From Vibrio sp. ES.051 (lineage in GTDB: Bacteria; Pseudomonadota; Gammaproteobacteria; Enterobacterales; Vibrionaceae), in assembly GCF_002563795.1 (NCBI RefSeq), contig NZ_PDJL01000006.1, positions 613,311 through 677,310 of the forward strand: a stretch of 64,000 nt of DNA, given 5' to 3'. Below the pieces are notes generated by a model. That model was not told the DNA's origin. It ran no database searches and saw only the letters and a list, made by a program, of their open reading frames with translations. Shown piece by piece: positions 1 to 7,862 of this stretch. Within the stretch, counting starts at the first letter, position 1. Every line of letters begins with the position of its first letter. A program made the translations under genes and the position numbers.

Positions 1-199
1 CGCCGCAAACTGCAACAAATATTTCCGCCATTTTCTCAGCAGAAACAGACCCCGTTAGAAGTTCTTTTATTTGTTCGTTTTTAGCCACTTCAGCAGCAAA
101 AGACAACATTTGGCCCCATTGGTCCAACTGGTCTTCCCCTAAAGCAAAGTCGAAGGCTGCTTTAGCATAGGGGCGTGCGATAGTAGTCAAATCAGACAT
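1..199 (-). CDS. atpH: ATP synthase delta subunit (partial, C-terminus outside window)
   Basis: Only the first 66 codons lie in the window; the gene continues past base 1. The ATG is at 197-199 and the product begins MSDLTTIARPYAKAAF, the usual start of F1 delta. Delta sits at the top of the F1 head and joins it to the b-subunit stalk. The gene follows atpF by 14 bp in the same transcript (atpI-B-E-F-H), as in other gammaproteobacteria. Nothing odd is visible in the part present. Confidence 0.93.
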   Translation of the reverse strand, partial: MSDLTTIARPYAKAAFDFALGEDQLDQWGQMLSFAAEVAKNEQIKELLTGSVSAEKMAEIFVAVCG

Positions 200-213
200 A
201 TGCGCCCCCAGAC

Positions 214-684
214 TTAAAGTTTTGCAGTAATGTTGTCGAGAATATCTTTTTGCGCATCTTTATCGATAGTACGCTCAAGGATTTTCTCAGCACCAGCTAC
301 AGCCAGAGTAGCAACTTGTTTGCGCAGCTCATCGCGTGCACGATTGCGCTCAGCTTCAAGTTCTGCTTCTGCTTGCGCTAGGATTTTCTGGCGTTCTACC
401 TGAACTTCCTCGCGAGCTTCATCAAGAATTTGAGACTTGCGCTTATTCGCTTGCTCGATGATCTCAGTTGCTGTGCGCTTCGCTTCTTTCAACTGATCAG
501 AAGCGTTGGCTTGTGCTAGATCCAAGTCTTTTGCAGCACGTTCTGCTGCTTGAAGACCATCAGTAATTTTCTTCTGACGTTCTTCAATCGCTTGCATAAT
601 TGGCGGCCATACATACTTCATGCAGAACCACACAAACAGTGCGAACGAAATTGCTTGACCTAGCAGAGTTGCGTTTATGTTCAC
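214..684 (-). CDS. atpF: ATP synthase F0 subunit b
   Basis: 156 residues, the normal length for bacterial subunit b. One N-terminal membrane helix (about residues 5-27) is followed by a long charged Ala/Glu/Lys/Arg-rich helix that dimerises to form the peripheral stalk linking F0 to delta on F1. It lies between atpE and atpH. The start is an ATG at 682-684. Identification rests on length, the TM-plus-coiled-coil layout and position in the operon. Confidence 0.97.
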   Translation of the reverse strand: MNINATLLGQAISFALFVWFCMKYVWPPIMQAIEERQKKITDGLQAAERAAKDLDLAQANASDQLKEAKRTATEIIEQANKRKSQILDEAREEVQVERQKILAQAEAELEAERNRARDELRKQVATLAVAGAEKILERTIDKDAQKDILDNITAKL

Positions 685-758
685 AACAGCTACCCCTCTA
701 TTTGGACTTAGTGTTAATCAGTGACAAGCGCTAATCGCTCGTCCCGAGTTGAAGGTGA

Positions 759-1013
759 TTAACCTAGTTGACCAACGAATGGGTTTGCGAAAGTGAATAG
801 TAGCGCGATTACGATACCGATCATTGGAACCGCATCAAGCAGACCCGCGATGATGAACATCTTAACTTGTAGCATAGGAGCCATTTCTGGTTGACGTGCT
901 GCACCTTCTAGGAATTTACCACCTAGTAGTGCGAAACCAATCGCTGTACCAAGAGAAGCAAGACCGACGATAATACCTACCGCGATTGCAGAAAAGCTCA
1001 GTAAAGTTTCCAT
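759..1013 (-). CDS. atpE: ATP synthase F0 subunit c (rotor ring)
   Basis: 84 residues forming two membrane helices joined by the polar loop ARQPE (about residues 39-43). The glycine-rich first helix and Asp60 in the second helix (LLDAVPM) are hallmarks; that Asp is the proton-carrying carboxylate. I chose the ATG at 1011-1013 because GGAG lies about 7 bases upstream and the product then begins METLLSFSA as in other vibrios; an upstream TTG at 1025 would add four residues. No Na+-binding signature is evident, so proton coupling is expected. Confidence 0.97.
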   Translation of the reverse strand: METLLSFSAIAVGIIVGLASLGTAIGFALLGGKFLEGAARQPEMAPMLQVKMFIIAGLLDAVPMIGIVIALLFTFANPFVGQLG

Positions 1014-1069
1014 TACTATCTCCAATTTATAGTTGTTGGCTTAGTGCCCAAATAAAAAGCTTAAAAAAA

Positions 1070-1882
1070 TTAATGATCAGGATCTTCGTGTGCCATTGAC
1101 AGATAAACAATTGTCAACATCATAAATACGAAGGCTTGGATCGTAATAACCAAGATATGGAAGATTGCCCACGGTAGTGAACCCATCCATTGTAAGTACC
1201 ATGGTAGCATTGCCGCACAAAGAATGAATACAACCTCACCTGCGAACATGTTACCGAATAAACGCATACCCAGTGATAGCGGTTTCGCGAGTAGCGATAC
1301 CACTTCAATTAATAGGTTAAACGGGATCATGAGTGGGTGATTGAATGGATGTAGTGCAAGTTCTTTTGCGAATCCACCTAGACCTTTCACTTTGATGCTG
1401 TAGTAAATCATCAAGGCAAAAACGCCTAGAGCCATAGCCATGGTGATATTCACATCAGCAGACGGTACAACCTTAAGATAAGGAATACCTAGCCAATGTT
1501 CTGCTGGGTAAGGTAAGAAGTCGATAGGAACTAAGTCCATCACGTTCATCAAGAATACCCAACAAAAGATAGTCAGTGCTAAAGGCGCGATCAGTGGGTT
1601 GCGTCCATGGAACGTGTCTTTGACGTTATTAGCGACAAATTCCACGATCATTTCTACAGCACACTGAAGCTTACCCGGTACACCTGCTGTTGTTTTCTTT
1701 GCTACTTTGTAAAAAATTCCAAGGAAAATTAAACCAGTAAACCAAGAAAAAAACAGGCTATCGATATGTACGTTCCAGAAACTTGTCTCCGACCCTACTA
1801 AACCCAATTTATACAGCGATAGGTTAGAAAGGTGGTGGGCAATGTATCCGGACGATGTTAGCGCTTCACCTGGCGCAGCCAT
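1070..1882 (-). CDS. atpB: ATP synthase F0 subunit a
   Basis: 270 residues with five or six membrane segments. The stretch LSLGMRLFGNMFAGE contains Arg207, the essential arginine of subunit a that faces the c-ring carboxylate (Arg210 in E. coli). Subunit a forms the proton half-channels. The gene is between atpI and atpE in the minus-strand atp operon. Length and motif match the family closely. Confidence 0.97.
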   Translation of the reverse strand: MAAPGEALTSSGYIAHHLSNLSLYKLGLVGSETSFWNVHIDSLFFSWFTGLIFLGIFYKVAKKTTAGVPGKLQCAVEMIVEFVANNVKDTFHGRNPLIAPLALTIFCWVFLMNVMDLVPIDFLPYPAEHWLGIPYLKVVPSADVNITMAMALGVFALMIYYSIKVKGLGGFAKELALHPFNHPLMIPFNLLIEVVSLLAKPLSLGMRLFGNMFAGEVVFILCAAMLPWYLQWMGSLPWAIFHILVITIQAFVFMMLTIVYLSMAHEDPDH

Positions 1883-1890
1883 AACTCATC

Positions 1891-2280
1891 CTATTTTTTG
1901 TTGTTAATGAATAGCACTGGTGCACAGATATTAATACCTAGTACCAGCAAATAGGTTAGTTTGAGGGGAACAAGTTCCACCTGCATATACATGTAGGCAA
2001 CATAGAACAGTGCAACCGTGATGAGAATTTTCAGTACTTCCCCCGCATAGAAGGAAGCCGCGATGCGCTTGGCAGCGCGTGCTCCACTAAACATGAAAGC
2101 ACACAGAGCGAATACAGCATTGGCAACAACAAAAATGCCTCCGCCAATCAGCGCTGAAAGTCCCCAATCAGGATTTACGGCTACCGCCATTCCTGCCGCC
2201 ACAAAAATAACCGCGCCAGACTGGATCATTAACAATTGCCTTGCGAGCTCTCGTCCTGGTCTAGCTAACGCAGCTACCAT
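1891..2280 (-). CDS. atpI: ATP synthase subunit I (assembly factor)
   Basis: 129 residues with four hydrophobic segments (about 15-35, 40-62, 75-95, 103-122) and a basic C-terminus ending NNKK. AtpI is a non-essential membrane protein that helps assemble the c-ring and is the first gene of atp operons. It is divergent from nothing: parB upstream is on the same strand and ends at 2470. The 189-bp AT-rich gap 2281-2469 therefore most likely holds the main atp promoter, but I could not fix a single clear -35/-10 pair there. Confidence 0.9.
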   Translation of the reverse strand: MVAALARPGRELARQLLMIQSGAVIFVAAGMAVAVNPDWGLSALIGGGIFVVANAVFALCAFMFSGARAAKRIAASFYAGEVLKILITVALFYVAYMYMQVELVPLKLTYLLVLGINICAPVLFINNKK

Positions 2281-2469
2281 GTATTCGTACCTCTAGTAAT
2301 ATCCACTTCGCACTAAACTCTCTGTGCAGGGAAATTGACGAAAATTATACGTTCAGTTCAACGTAAAGCAATTCGATTGCATCAAAAACTTACAGTTTTG
2401 TTTACAAAACGACAACTTTCGCACAAAATTTGATTAATTAGATTAATTGACCTAAATCAATTATCTCAC

Positions 2470-3351
2470 TTAGGCCTCAAGCTTAGCAATTAGTTGGTCT
2501 AATCTGTGAGGATCATCAAGACTTATCGTCAATTTCGCTTTTCCGTTTACAGAACGGGTCAGAGAAACTTTCGCATCAAGCTGCTGACTCAATTTATGCG
2601 ATATTTGCTCAGCTTCGGTATCTTCTTGTTGCGCTTTTTGCTCATTTTGTGGAGCTAAGCACTTTTTTACTAACTGTTCGGTTTGGCGAACGGTCATCTG
2701 CTTCTTCGCAACTAGGTGAGCGACTTCCACTTGTTGTTCGCCCTGCAATACCAAGAGCGCACGAGCATGACCCATCTCAAGCCGTTTATCGGCAACCAAA
2801 TTTTTCACGTCTAACTCTAGCTGATTTAGCCGTAGTAAGTTACTGACGGTCGTTCTCGACTTACCAATTACTTCGGCGACTTGCTGATGCGTTAGTGTAA
2901 ATTCATCTTGTAGGCGCTCTAAGGCTTGAGATTCTTCAATCACATTCAAGTCTTCACGTTGAATGTTTTCAATCAACGCCATCGCTATCGCAGCGCGATC
3001 TTCAACTTTTTTCACCAAACAAGGTACACGCCTTAAGCCTGCTTGCCTCGCTGCACGCCAACGTCGTTCACCAGCGATGATCTCAAACTGACCATTTTCC
3101 ACTTGACGAACCACGATCGGCTGAATGATACCTTGAGACTGAATCGAAGCAGCCAGTTCTTCCAACGCTTCCGGTGCCATATCTTTACGCGGTTGGTATA
3201 CGCCCGGTTGCAATTGACCTATTGTCAAATCGGTCAACTCACCATCCGCCGATAATTCTTGGCTGTGTGATGCGATATGCTGTTTTTCACGAGCATACGA
3301 ACTGGTCGACAATAACGCATCCAGTCCTTTTCCGAGACCACGCTTAGACAT
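2470..3351 (-). CDS. parB: Chromosome partition protein ParB
   Basis: 293 residues. The N-terminal CTP-binding ParB/Srx fold carries the GERRWRAARQAG box (about residues 94-105), a helix-turn-helix lies near residues 155-175, and the C-terminus is the dimerisation domain. ParB binds parS sites near the origin, spreads as a CTP-dependent clamp and works with ParA in origin segregation. It lies 24 bp downstream of parA in the same transcript, next to oriC, as in V. cholerae chromosome I. The start is the ATG at 3349-3351. Confidence 0.96.
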   Translation of the reverse strand: MSKRGLGKGLDALLSTSSYAREKQHIASHSQELSADGELTDLTIGQLQPGVYQPRKDMAPEALEELAASIQSQGIIQPIVVRQVENGQFEIIAGERRWRAARQAGLRRVPCLVKKVEDRAAIAMALIENIQREDLNVIEESQALERLQDEFTLTHQQVAEVIGKSRTTVSNLLRLNQLELDVKNLVADKRLEMGHARALLVLQGEQQVEVAHLVAKKQMTVRQTEQLVKKCLAPQNEQKAQQEDTEAEQISHKLSQQLDAKVSLTRSVNGKAKLTISLDDPHRLDQLIAKLEA

Positions 3352-3375
3352 GGGATTGAATTCCTTAGGTTAGTG

Positions 3376-4149
3376 TTAAACTGGGATTTCTTCGCGGCGG
3401 AGCATTTCGCCTGCTAGAGCAAGATACGCTTTGGCACCTGCAGAGTACTTATCGTAGTACATCGCAGGTTTTCCGTGACTTGGCGCTTCGGCCAAACGAA
3501 CATTACGCGGAATGACCGTGCGGTAAACTTTATTACCAAAGTGTTTTTTAAGTTGATCAGATACTTCATTAGACAAGCGGTTACGCGGATCGTACATCGT
3601 ACGCAGTAAACCTTCTATTTTGAGGTTTTCATTGACCACGGCCGCTAATTTGCTAATCGTATCCATAAGAGCAGTTAAACCTTCTAACGCAAAGTATTCA
3701 CATTGCATCGGCACCAGCACAGAATCAGCGGCTGCCATGGCGTTGATTGTAAGAAGGTTTAGCGAAGGAGGACAATCAATAAAGATGAAATCATAGTTAT
3801 CGCGAACTGACGACAATGCATTTTTCAACCGCACTTCGCGAGCAAACACTTCCATCAATTTAATCTCAGCGGCAGTAACGTCACCGTTCGCCGCAATTAA
3901 ATCGAATTTCCCCGTTGTTTGGGTGCACACCACTTGCTCAAACGGAGTATCTTCGACCAGAAGGTCGTACGCCGTGGCGTCAACCATGTATTTATCCACA
4001 CCACTGGCCATCGTAGCATTGCCTTGAGGGTCGAGATCGATCACCAAAACCTTGCGCTTTGTTGCCGCCATCGAAGCCGCTAAATTAATGCACGTTGTTG
4101 TTTTGCCGACCCCACCTTTCTGGTTGGCGATTGCTACAATTTTACCCAC
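3376..4149 (-). CDS. parA: Chromosome partition ATPase ParA (Soj type)
   Basis: 257 residues with the deviant Walker A KGGVGKTT at residues 11-18 and the LVIDLDPQGNA segment near residue 40. This is the short chromosomal ParA without an N-terminal DNA-binding domain. The start is a GTG (4147-4149) with GAGG about 6 bases upstream. The gene lies between rsmG and parB with short gaps, the conserved mnmG-rsmG-parA-parB cluster. Confidence 0.96.
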   Translation of the reverse strand: MGKIVAIANQKGGVGKTTTCINLAASMAATKRKVLVIDLDPQGNATMASGVDKYMVDATAYDLLVEDTPFEQVVCTQTTGKFDLIAANGDVTAAEIKLMEVFAREVRLKNALSSVRDNYDFIFIDCPPSLNLLTINAMAAADSVLVPMQCEYFALEGLTALMDTISKLAAVVNENLKIEGLLRTMYDPRNRLSNEVSDQLKKHFGNKVYRTVIPRNVRLAEAPSHGKPAMYYDKYSAGAKAYLALAGEMLRREEIPV

Positions 4150-4159
4150 GACTACCTCG

Positions 4160-4795
4160 CTAATTTTCCTTACGCGATAAGATTACTAGATGACGATCAC
4201 CTTCCAGCTCAGGAACAGCCAAAGATATGATCTCTATCACACTGCACCACTCAGGAAGCTGATCCATTTCATCTTTAGGGTGCTGTCCTTTCAGCGCTAG
4301 AAACACCCCATGCTCTTCTTCCGGCAAATGATGGCACCATTCCACCATGTCCGTCATTGAAGCAAAAGCTCTACTTAAAACGCCATCAAATTTTTCTTCC
4401 GGCTGGAATTCTTCGACGCGACTTTGAATGGGTGTCACGTTTACCAGCCCTAACGTGTGCACGACTTGCTTAATAAAACGAATCCGTTTACCAAGACTGT
4501 CGAGCAAGAAGAACGTTTTTTCCGGCGCCATGATCGCCAGTGGAATCCCTGGTAAACCAGGACCTGTACCAACGTCTATAAATCGCTCACCGGGTAAGTG
4601 AGCGCTAACCACTATACTATCAAGAATATGTTTTACTAACATCTCATGCGGATCTCGCACGGATGTTAAGTTGTACGCTTTGTTCCACTTATCGAGCAGC
4701 TCAACGTAACCGACTAACTGCTCGCGCTGTCTATCTGAGACATTTAACTCGGTTTGCGCGATCAGCGCATCCAGTTTTGTGCGAAGTGCACTCAT
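4160..4795 (-). CDS. rsmG: 16S rRNA m7G527 methyltransferase RsmG
   Basis: 211 residues with the SAM-binding motif FIDVGTGPGLPGIPLA around residues 68-83. It methylates N7 of G527 in 16S rRNA; loss gives low-level streptomycin resistance in other bacteria. Its ATG overlaps the mnmG stop in an ATGA, so the two genes are probably translationally coupled. Length equals that of other gammaproteobacterial RsmG (GidB) proteins. Confidence 0.96.
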   Translation of the reverse strand: MSALRTKLDALIAQTELNVSDRQREQLVGYVELLDKWNKAYNLTSVRDPHEMLVKHILDSIVVSAHLPGERFIDVGTGPGLPGIPLAIMAPEKTFFLLDSLGKRIRFIKQVVHTLGLVNVTPIQSRVEEFQPEEKFDGVLSRAFASMTDMVEWCHHLPEEEHGVFLALKGQHPKDEMDQLPEWCSVIEIISLAVPELEGDRHLVILSRKEN

Positions 4796-6690
4796 GACTC
4801 TTCCTCACCTTTTTTCAGCAAACCGTGCTTCTTCAAGTGAACGAGTAGAATCGAGATAGCTGCCGGGGTAATACCGGCAATACGCGAAGCTATACCAACG
4901 CTTTCAGGCTTCGCTTCCGTCAGCTTGGCCACCACTTCATTCGACAAACCTTTCACGTCGCTGTAGTCGATATTCGCCGGCAGTTTTGTGTTCTCATGGC
5001 GAAGGGATTTTTCAATCTCATCTTGCTGACGTTTGATGTAACCATCGTATTTAACTTGAATTTCAACTTGCTCAGCCGCTTGTTGATCCTCTAGCGCTGG
5101 TGCAAACGCATCCAATTGAGTCAACTGAGCGTAGCTCATCTCAGGACGACGCAGCAGATCCTCACCACTTGCTTCACGTGCCATTGGCGTTTTCAGTAAT
5201 AGGTTTAACGCCTCAACCCCTTCTGAGTTTGGGTTCATCCACGTCGATTTTAGGCGCTGACGTTCGGTTTCCATGTTATTAATTTTTTCGTTGAAGCGCG
5301 CCCAACGAACGTCATCAATTAGACCAAGTTCACGTGCTTTCTCAGTTAAGCGCAAATCGGCGTTGTCTTCACGAAGCAGCAGGCGATATTCCGCGCGGGA
5401 AGTGAACATTCGGTACGGTTCTTTAGTCCCCATGGTCGACAAGTCATCAATCAAGACGCCCATGTAAGCTTGATCACGACGCGGATTCCAACCTTCTTTG
5501 TCTTGGCTGTACAAGCTTGCATTCAAGCCTGCCATTAGGCCTTGTGCGGCCGCTTCTTCGTAGCCTGTTGTGCCATTAATCTGACCCGCAAAGAACAAGC
5601 CGTGGATAAATTTAGTTTCATATGTTTGCTTCAAATCGCGAGGATCGAAGAAATCGTATTCAATCGCGTAACCAGGACGTACGATATGCGCGTTTTCAAA
5701 ACCTTTCATCGAACGTACGATTTGTACTTGAACGTCAAACGGCAAGCTCGTCGAGATACCATTCGGGTACAACTCATGCGTAGTAAGTCCTTCAGGCTCG
5801 ATAAAAATCTGGTGGCTGTTCTTATCCGCAAAGCGCATCACCTTGTCTTCGATAGACGGGCAGTAGCGCGGACCAATGCCTTCAATCACACCAGCGTACA
5901 TTGGGCTACGATCCAAATTGTTGTGGATCACATCGTGCGTTTGATCGTTGGTATGGGTGATAAAACATGGGATCTGGCGAGGATGTTGATCTCGCTTCCC
6001 CATGAACGAGAATACCGGGGTAGGATTATCACCGTGTTGTGCTTCAAGCACAGAAAAATCGACACTGCGAGCATCAATGCGCGGTGGTGTTCCCGTTTTC
6101 AAACGATCCACTCGAAATGGCAGCTCACGCAATCGATCCGCCAATGCGATCGAAGGAGGATCTCCTGCACGACCACCGGAAGAACTTTCCATACCAATAT
6201 GAATCTTACCACCGAGGAAGGTGCCAACCGTTAACACTACCGCTTTGGCATGGAATCGAAGTCCCATTTGCGTTACAACGCCAACGGCGCGATCTTGCTC
6301 AACAATCAGATCGTCAACCGACTGTTGGAACAACGTTAAATTGGGTGCATTTTCTAATGCATTACGAACATACGCTTTGTACAGAGCCCGATCCGCTTGA
6401 GCTCGGGTCGCCCGAACTGCCGGACCTTTAGAGGCATTTAGTGTACGAAATTGAATACCTGCATGGTCGATAGCTTCGGCCATCAAACCGCCCATAGCAT
6501 CCACTTCTTTTACTAAGTGACCTTTACCGATACCACCGATCGCCGGATTGCAAGACATCTGACCTAACGTATCAATATTATGGGTAAGGAGAAGCGTTTT
6601 TTGTCCTGTGCGTGCAGATGCGAGTGCGGCTTCCGTTCCTGCGTGTCCGCCACCGACAACAATGACGTCAAAGTTTTCGTGATAAAGCAT
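4792..6690 (-). CDS. mnmG: tRNA uridine 5-carboxymethylaminomethyl modification enzyme MnmG
   Basis: 632 residues. The N-terminal FAD-binding dinucleotide motif VVGGGHAGTEAALA is at about residues 11-24, and the two MnmG signatures are visible (MSCNPAIGGIGKGHLV; ATGRTGYEEA-like GTTGYEEAAAQG). With MnmE it installs cmnm5U at the wobble base of several tRNAs. It lies directly beside oriC, transcribed away from it; in E. coli this transcription influences initiation. The partner mnmE is also in this window but is separated from oriC by the island. Confidence 0.97.
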   Translation of the reverse strand: MLYHENFDVIVVGGGHAGTEAALASARTGQKTLLLTHNIDTLGQMSCNPAIGGIGKGHLVKEVDAMGGLMAEAIDHAGIQFRTLNASKGPAVRATRAQADRALYKAYVRNALENAPNLTLFQQSVDDLIVEQDRAVGVVTQMGLRFHAKAVVLTVGTFLGGKIHIGMESSSGGRAGDPPSIALADRLRELPFRVDRLKTGTPPRIDARSVDFSVLEAQHGDNPTPVFSFMGKRDQHPRQIPCFITHTNDQTHDVIHNNLDRSPMYAGVIEGIGPRYCPSIEDKVMRFADKNSHQIFIEPEGLTTHELYPNGISTSLPFDVQVQIVRSMKGFENAHIVRPGYAIEYDFFDPRDLKQTYETKFIHGLFFAGQINGTTGYEEAAAQGLMAGLNASLYSQDKEGWNPRRDQAYMGVLIDDLSTMGTKEPYRMFTSRAEYRLLLREDNADLRLTEKARELGLIDDVRWARFNEKINNMETERQRLKSTWMNPNSEGVEALNLLLKTPMAREASGEDLLRRPEMSYAQLTQLDAFAPALEDQQAAEQVEIQVKYDGYIKRQQDEIEKSLRHENTKLPANIDYSDVKGLSNEVVAKLTEAKPESVGIASRIAGITPAAISILLVHLKKHGLLKKGEEES

Positions 6691-6779
6691 GAACTGACCT
6701 CAGGTATTCAAAGGATTTATTGGACAGATAAAGGAGCCGCATTTTACCTGCTTTATGCCACAGAGAAAAACGTTTTCTT

Positions 6780-7116
6780 GCTTTATCTTTTTTAGGTTCC
6801 AAGCCTATATATAATAGATCTTTATATATGATCTTTTATTAGATCTATTATTAGGATCGACCTCTTCTGTGGATAACGTAAAAATGATCAACAAGATCAT
6901 GGATCTTAATTGGATCATATCTTGTGATCATGCTTGGATCAGATCGCGTATAAGCTGGGATCAAAATGCCTTGTTATCCACAGGGGTTAAAAAAATAAAA
7001 GTTATTCTTTGGATAACTAAAGGAAATTCACTGGATATTACCGTTGTTATACACAGACTGTTTGGTTGTTTTTTGAGCGGTTGAACGCCGTTATTTGGGG
7101 AAAGTTATTCACATGA
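6780..7116. other. oriC: Chromosomal replication origin oriC
   Basis: Lies between mnmG and mioC like E. coli oriC. Twelve GATC (Dam) sites fall in 6817-6962. AT-rich 13-mer-like repeats starting GATCTTT, GATCTTT and GATCTAT occupy about 6817-6856 (unwinding element). DnaA boxes: TTATCCACA on the minus strand at 6868-6876 (R1), TTATCCACA at 6974-6982 (R2 position), TTATCCAAA minus at 7008-7016 (R3), TTATACACA at 7047-7055 (R4 position), and TTATTCACA at 7105-7113. Compared with E. coli the TTATACACA and TTATCCACA sequences are exchanged between the R2 and R4 positions. Confidence 0.95.
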
Positions 7117-7145
7117 AAAAAAACAGAGCCGAATGGCGGCTCTGT
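7114..7145 (-). terminator. Rho-independent terminator of mioC
   Basis: A 9-bp stem (ACAGAGCCG at 7123-7131 with CGGCTCTGT at 7137-7145, 5-base loop) is followed on the minus strand by a run of eight or nine T. It sits just before the last DnaA box and would limit mioC transcription entering oriC. Confidence 0.85.
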
Positions 7146-7163
7146 TAGAAGGGTAATTGAGGA

Positions 7164-7598
7164 CTAAAATCGCTCAATGTGCTCGTTTAACCATGCTTCT
7201 GCCGCATCTTCTGGGACCATATGATTGAGCACGTCGATGAGAAAGCAGTCTGCAATCGGGGCTGCTCCGATATCCTCTAAAAGATCGTATGCGTGTCGAC
7301 CTGCAGCACAAAACGTGTCATAGCTTGAGTCACCAATCGCGATCACGGCAAACTTCACATCCGACATTTTGGGTGGCGTATCTTGCAATGCGGCGATGAA
7401 AGGTTGGATATTATCTGGATATTCCCCCGCGCCATGAGTAGAGGTGATCACAAGCCAAGTGCCTTGATTTTTGATCGATTGTAGCGAGGGTTGGTTGTGG
7501 ATCGTGGTTTCAAATCCGTTTTCATTAAGTAGATCACTGAGGTGATCGCCTACGTATTCGGCGCCACCTAGCGTGCTGCCTGTAATAATGTGGATCAT
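7164..7598 (-). CDS. mioC: FMN-binding protein MioC (flavodoxin-like)
   Basis: 144 residues of flavodoxin fold, with the FMN phosphate loop TGSTLGGAEY at residues 6-15, the STHGAGEYPDN segment and the GDSSYDTFCAAG loop. MioC supports biotin synthase activity in E. coli. It is transcribed towards oriC, as in E. coli. In genomes without the island, mnmE lies directly upstream on the same strand; here the 18 kb insertion separates them. Confidence 0.96.
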   Translation of the reverse strand: MIHIITGSTLGGAEYVGDHLSDLLNENGFETTIHNQPSLQSIKNQGTWLVITSTHGAGEYPDNIQPFIAALQDTPPKMSDVKFAVIAIGDSSYDTFCAAGRHAYDLLEDIGAAPIADCFLIDVLNHMVPEDAAEAWLNEHIERF

Positions 7599-7650
7599 AC
7601 TTCTTCCTTATTGAATGCGACGGCTAAAGCTCATGGATGGCTTGCCGTAC

Positions 7651-7688
7651 AAAAGAAACGCGGTGTGAGTTAAGCTCAGCACCGCGCG
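7651..7688 (-). terminator. Original mnmE terminator, now separated from mnmE by the island
   Basis: Stem CGCGGTG (7659-7665) with CACCGCG (7680-7686), extended inside by TGAG/CTCA with one bulge, followed on the minus strand by TTTCTTTTGT. It lies just downstream (minus strand) of the 7698 att copy, where the pre-insertion mnmE would have ended. It probably ended mnmE transcription before the insertion. Confidence 0.65.
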
Positions 7689-7697
7689 TTCGATTAT

Positions 7698-7715
7698 TTA
7701 TTTCCCGATACAGAA
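7698..7715 (-). repeat. Island attachment site, oriC side (attL)
   Basis: TTATTTCCCGATACAGAA. On the minus strand this encodes FCIGK-stop, the last codons of MnmE. It repeats the true mnmE end at 26051-26068 in direct orientation with 17 of 18 bases identical; the last 14 (TTCCCGATACAGAA) are identical. This is the remnant of the target mnmE end left by site-specific integration. Confidence 0.92.
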
Positions 7716-7753
7716 AGTGAAGTTTCCCATAATAGCTGGCCTCGCGCGACGTC

Positions 7754-7773
7754 TTGGGGACCGATTGGGGACC
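7754..7773. repeat. Paired TTGGGGACC boxes near the left end (candidate arm sites)
   Basis: TTGGGGACC at 7754-7762 and again at 7765-7773, an 11-bp period (one helical turn). Related pairs with the same period lie beside the right att site. This suggests arm-type binding sites for the integrase or its directionality factor; inference from layout only. Confidence 0.7.
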
Positions 7774-7832
7774 AAATTGCAATTTATGGTCAAATTCTTA
7801 CTTCCCAAGATGACTTCCATCATAGATCAGGA

Positions 7833-7857
7833 TGGGAAAAGTGGGAACGGTGGGAAA
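7833..7857. repeat. Three TGGGAAA boxes with a 9-bp period
   Basis: TGGGAAA at 7833, TGGGAAC at 7842 and TGGGAAA at 7851. The reverse-complement set (TTTCCCA at 24290, 24299 and 24308, also 9-bp period) lies near the other end. They lie between the left att and the lipoprotein gene; function unknown. Confidence 0.7.
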
Positions 7858-7862
7858 CCGGA

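Noticed and set aside
5542..6234. Long antisense frame within mnmG
   Set aside because: Exact opposite strand of a strongly conserved gene; such frames are frequent and this one has a His/Arg-rich composition typical of a shadow.
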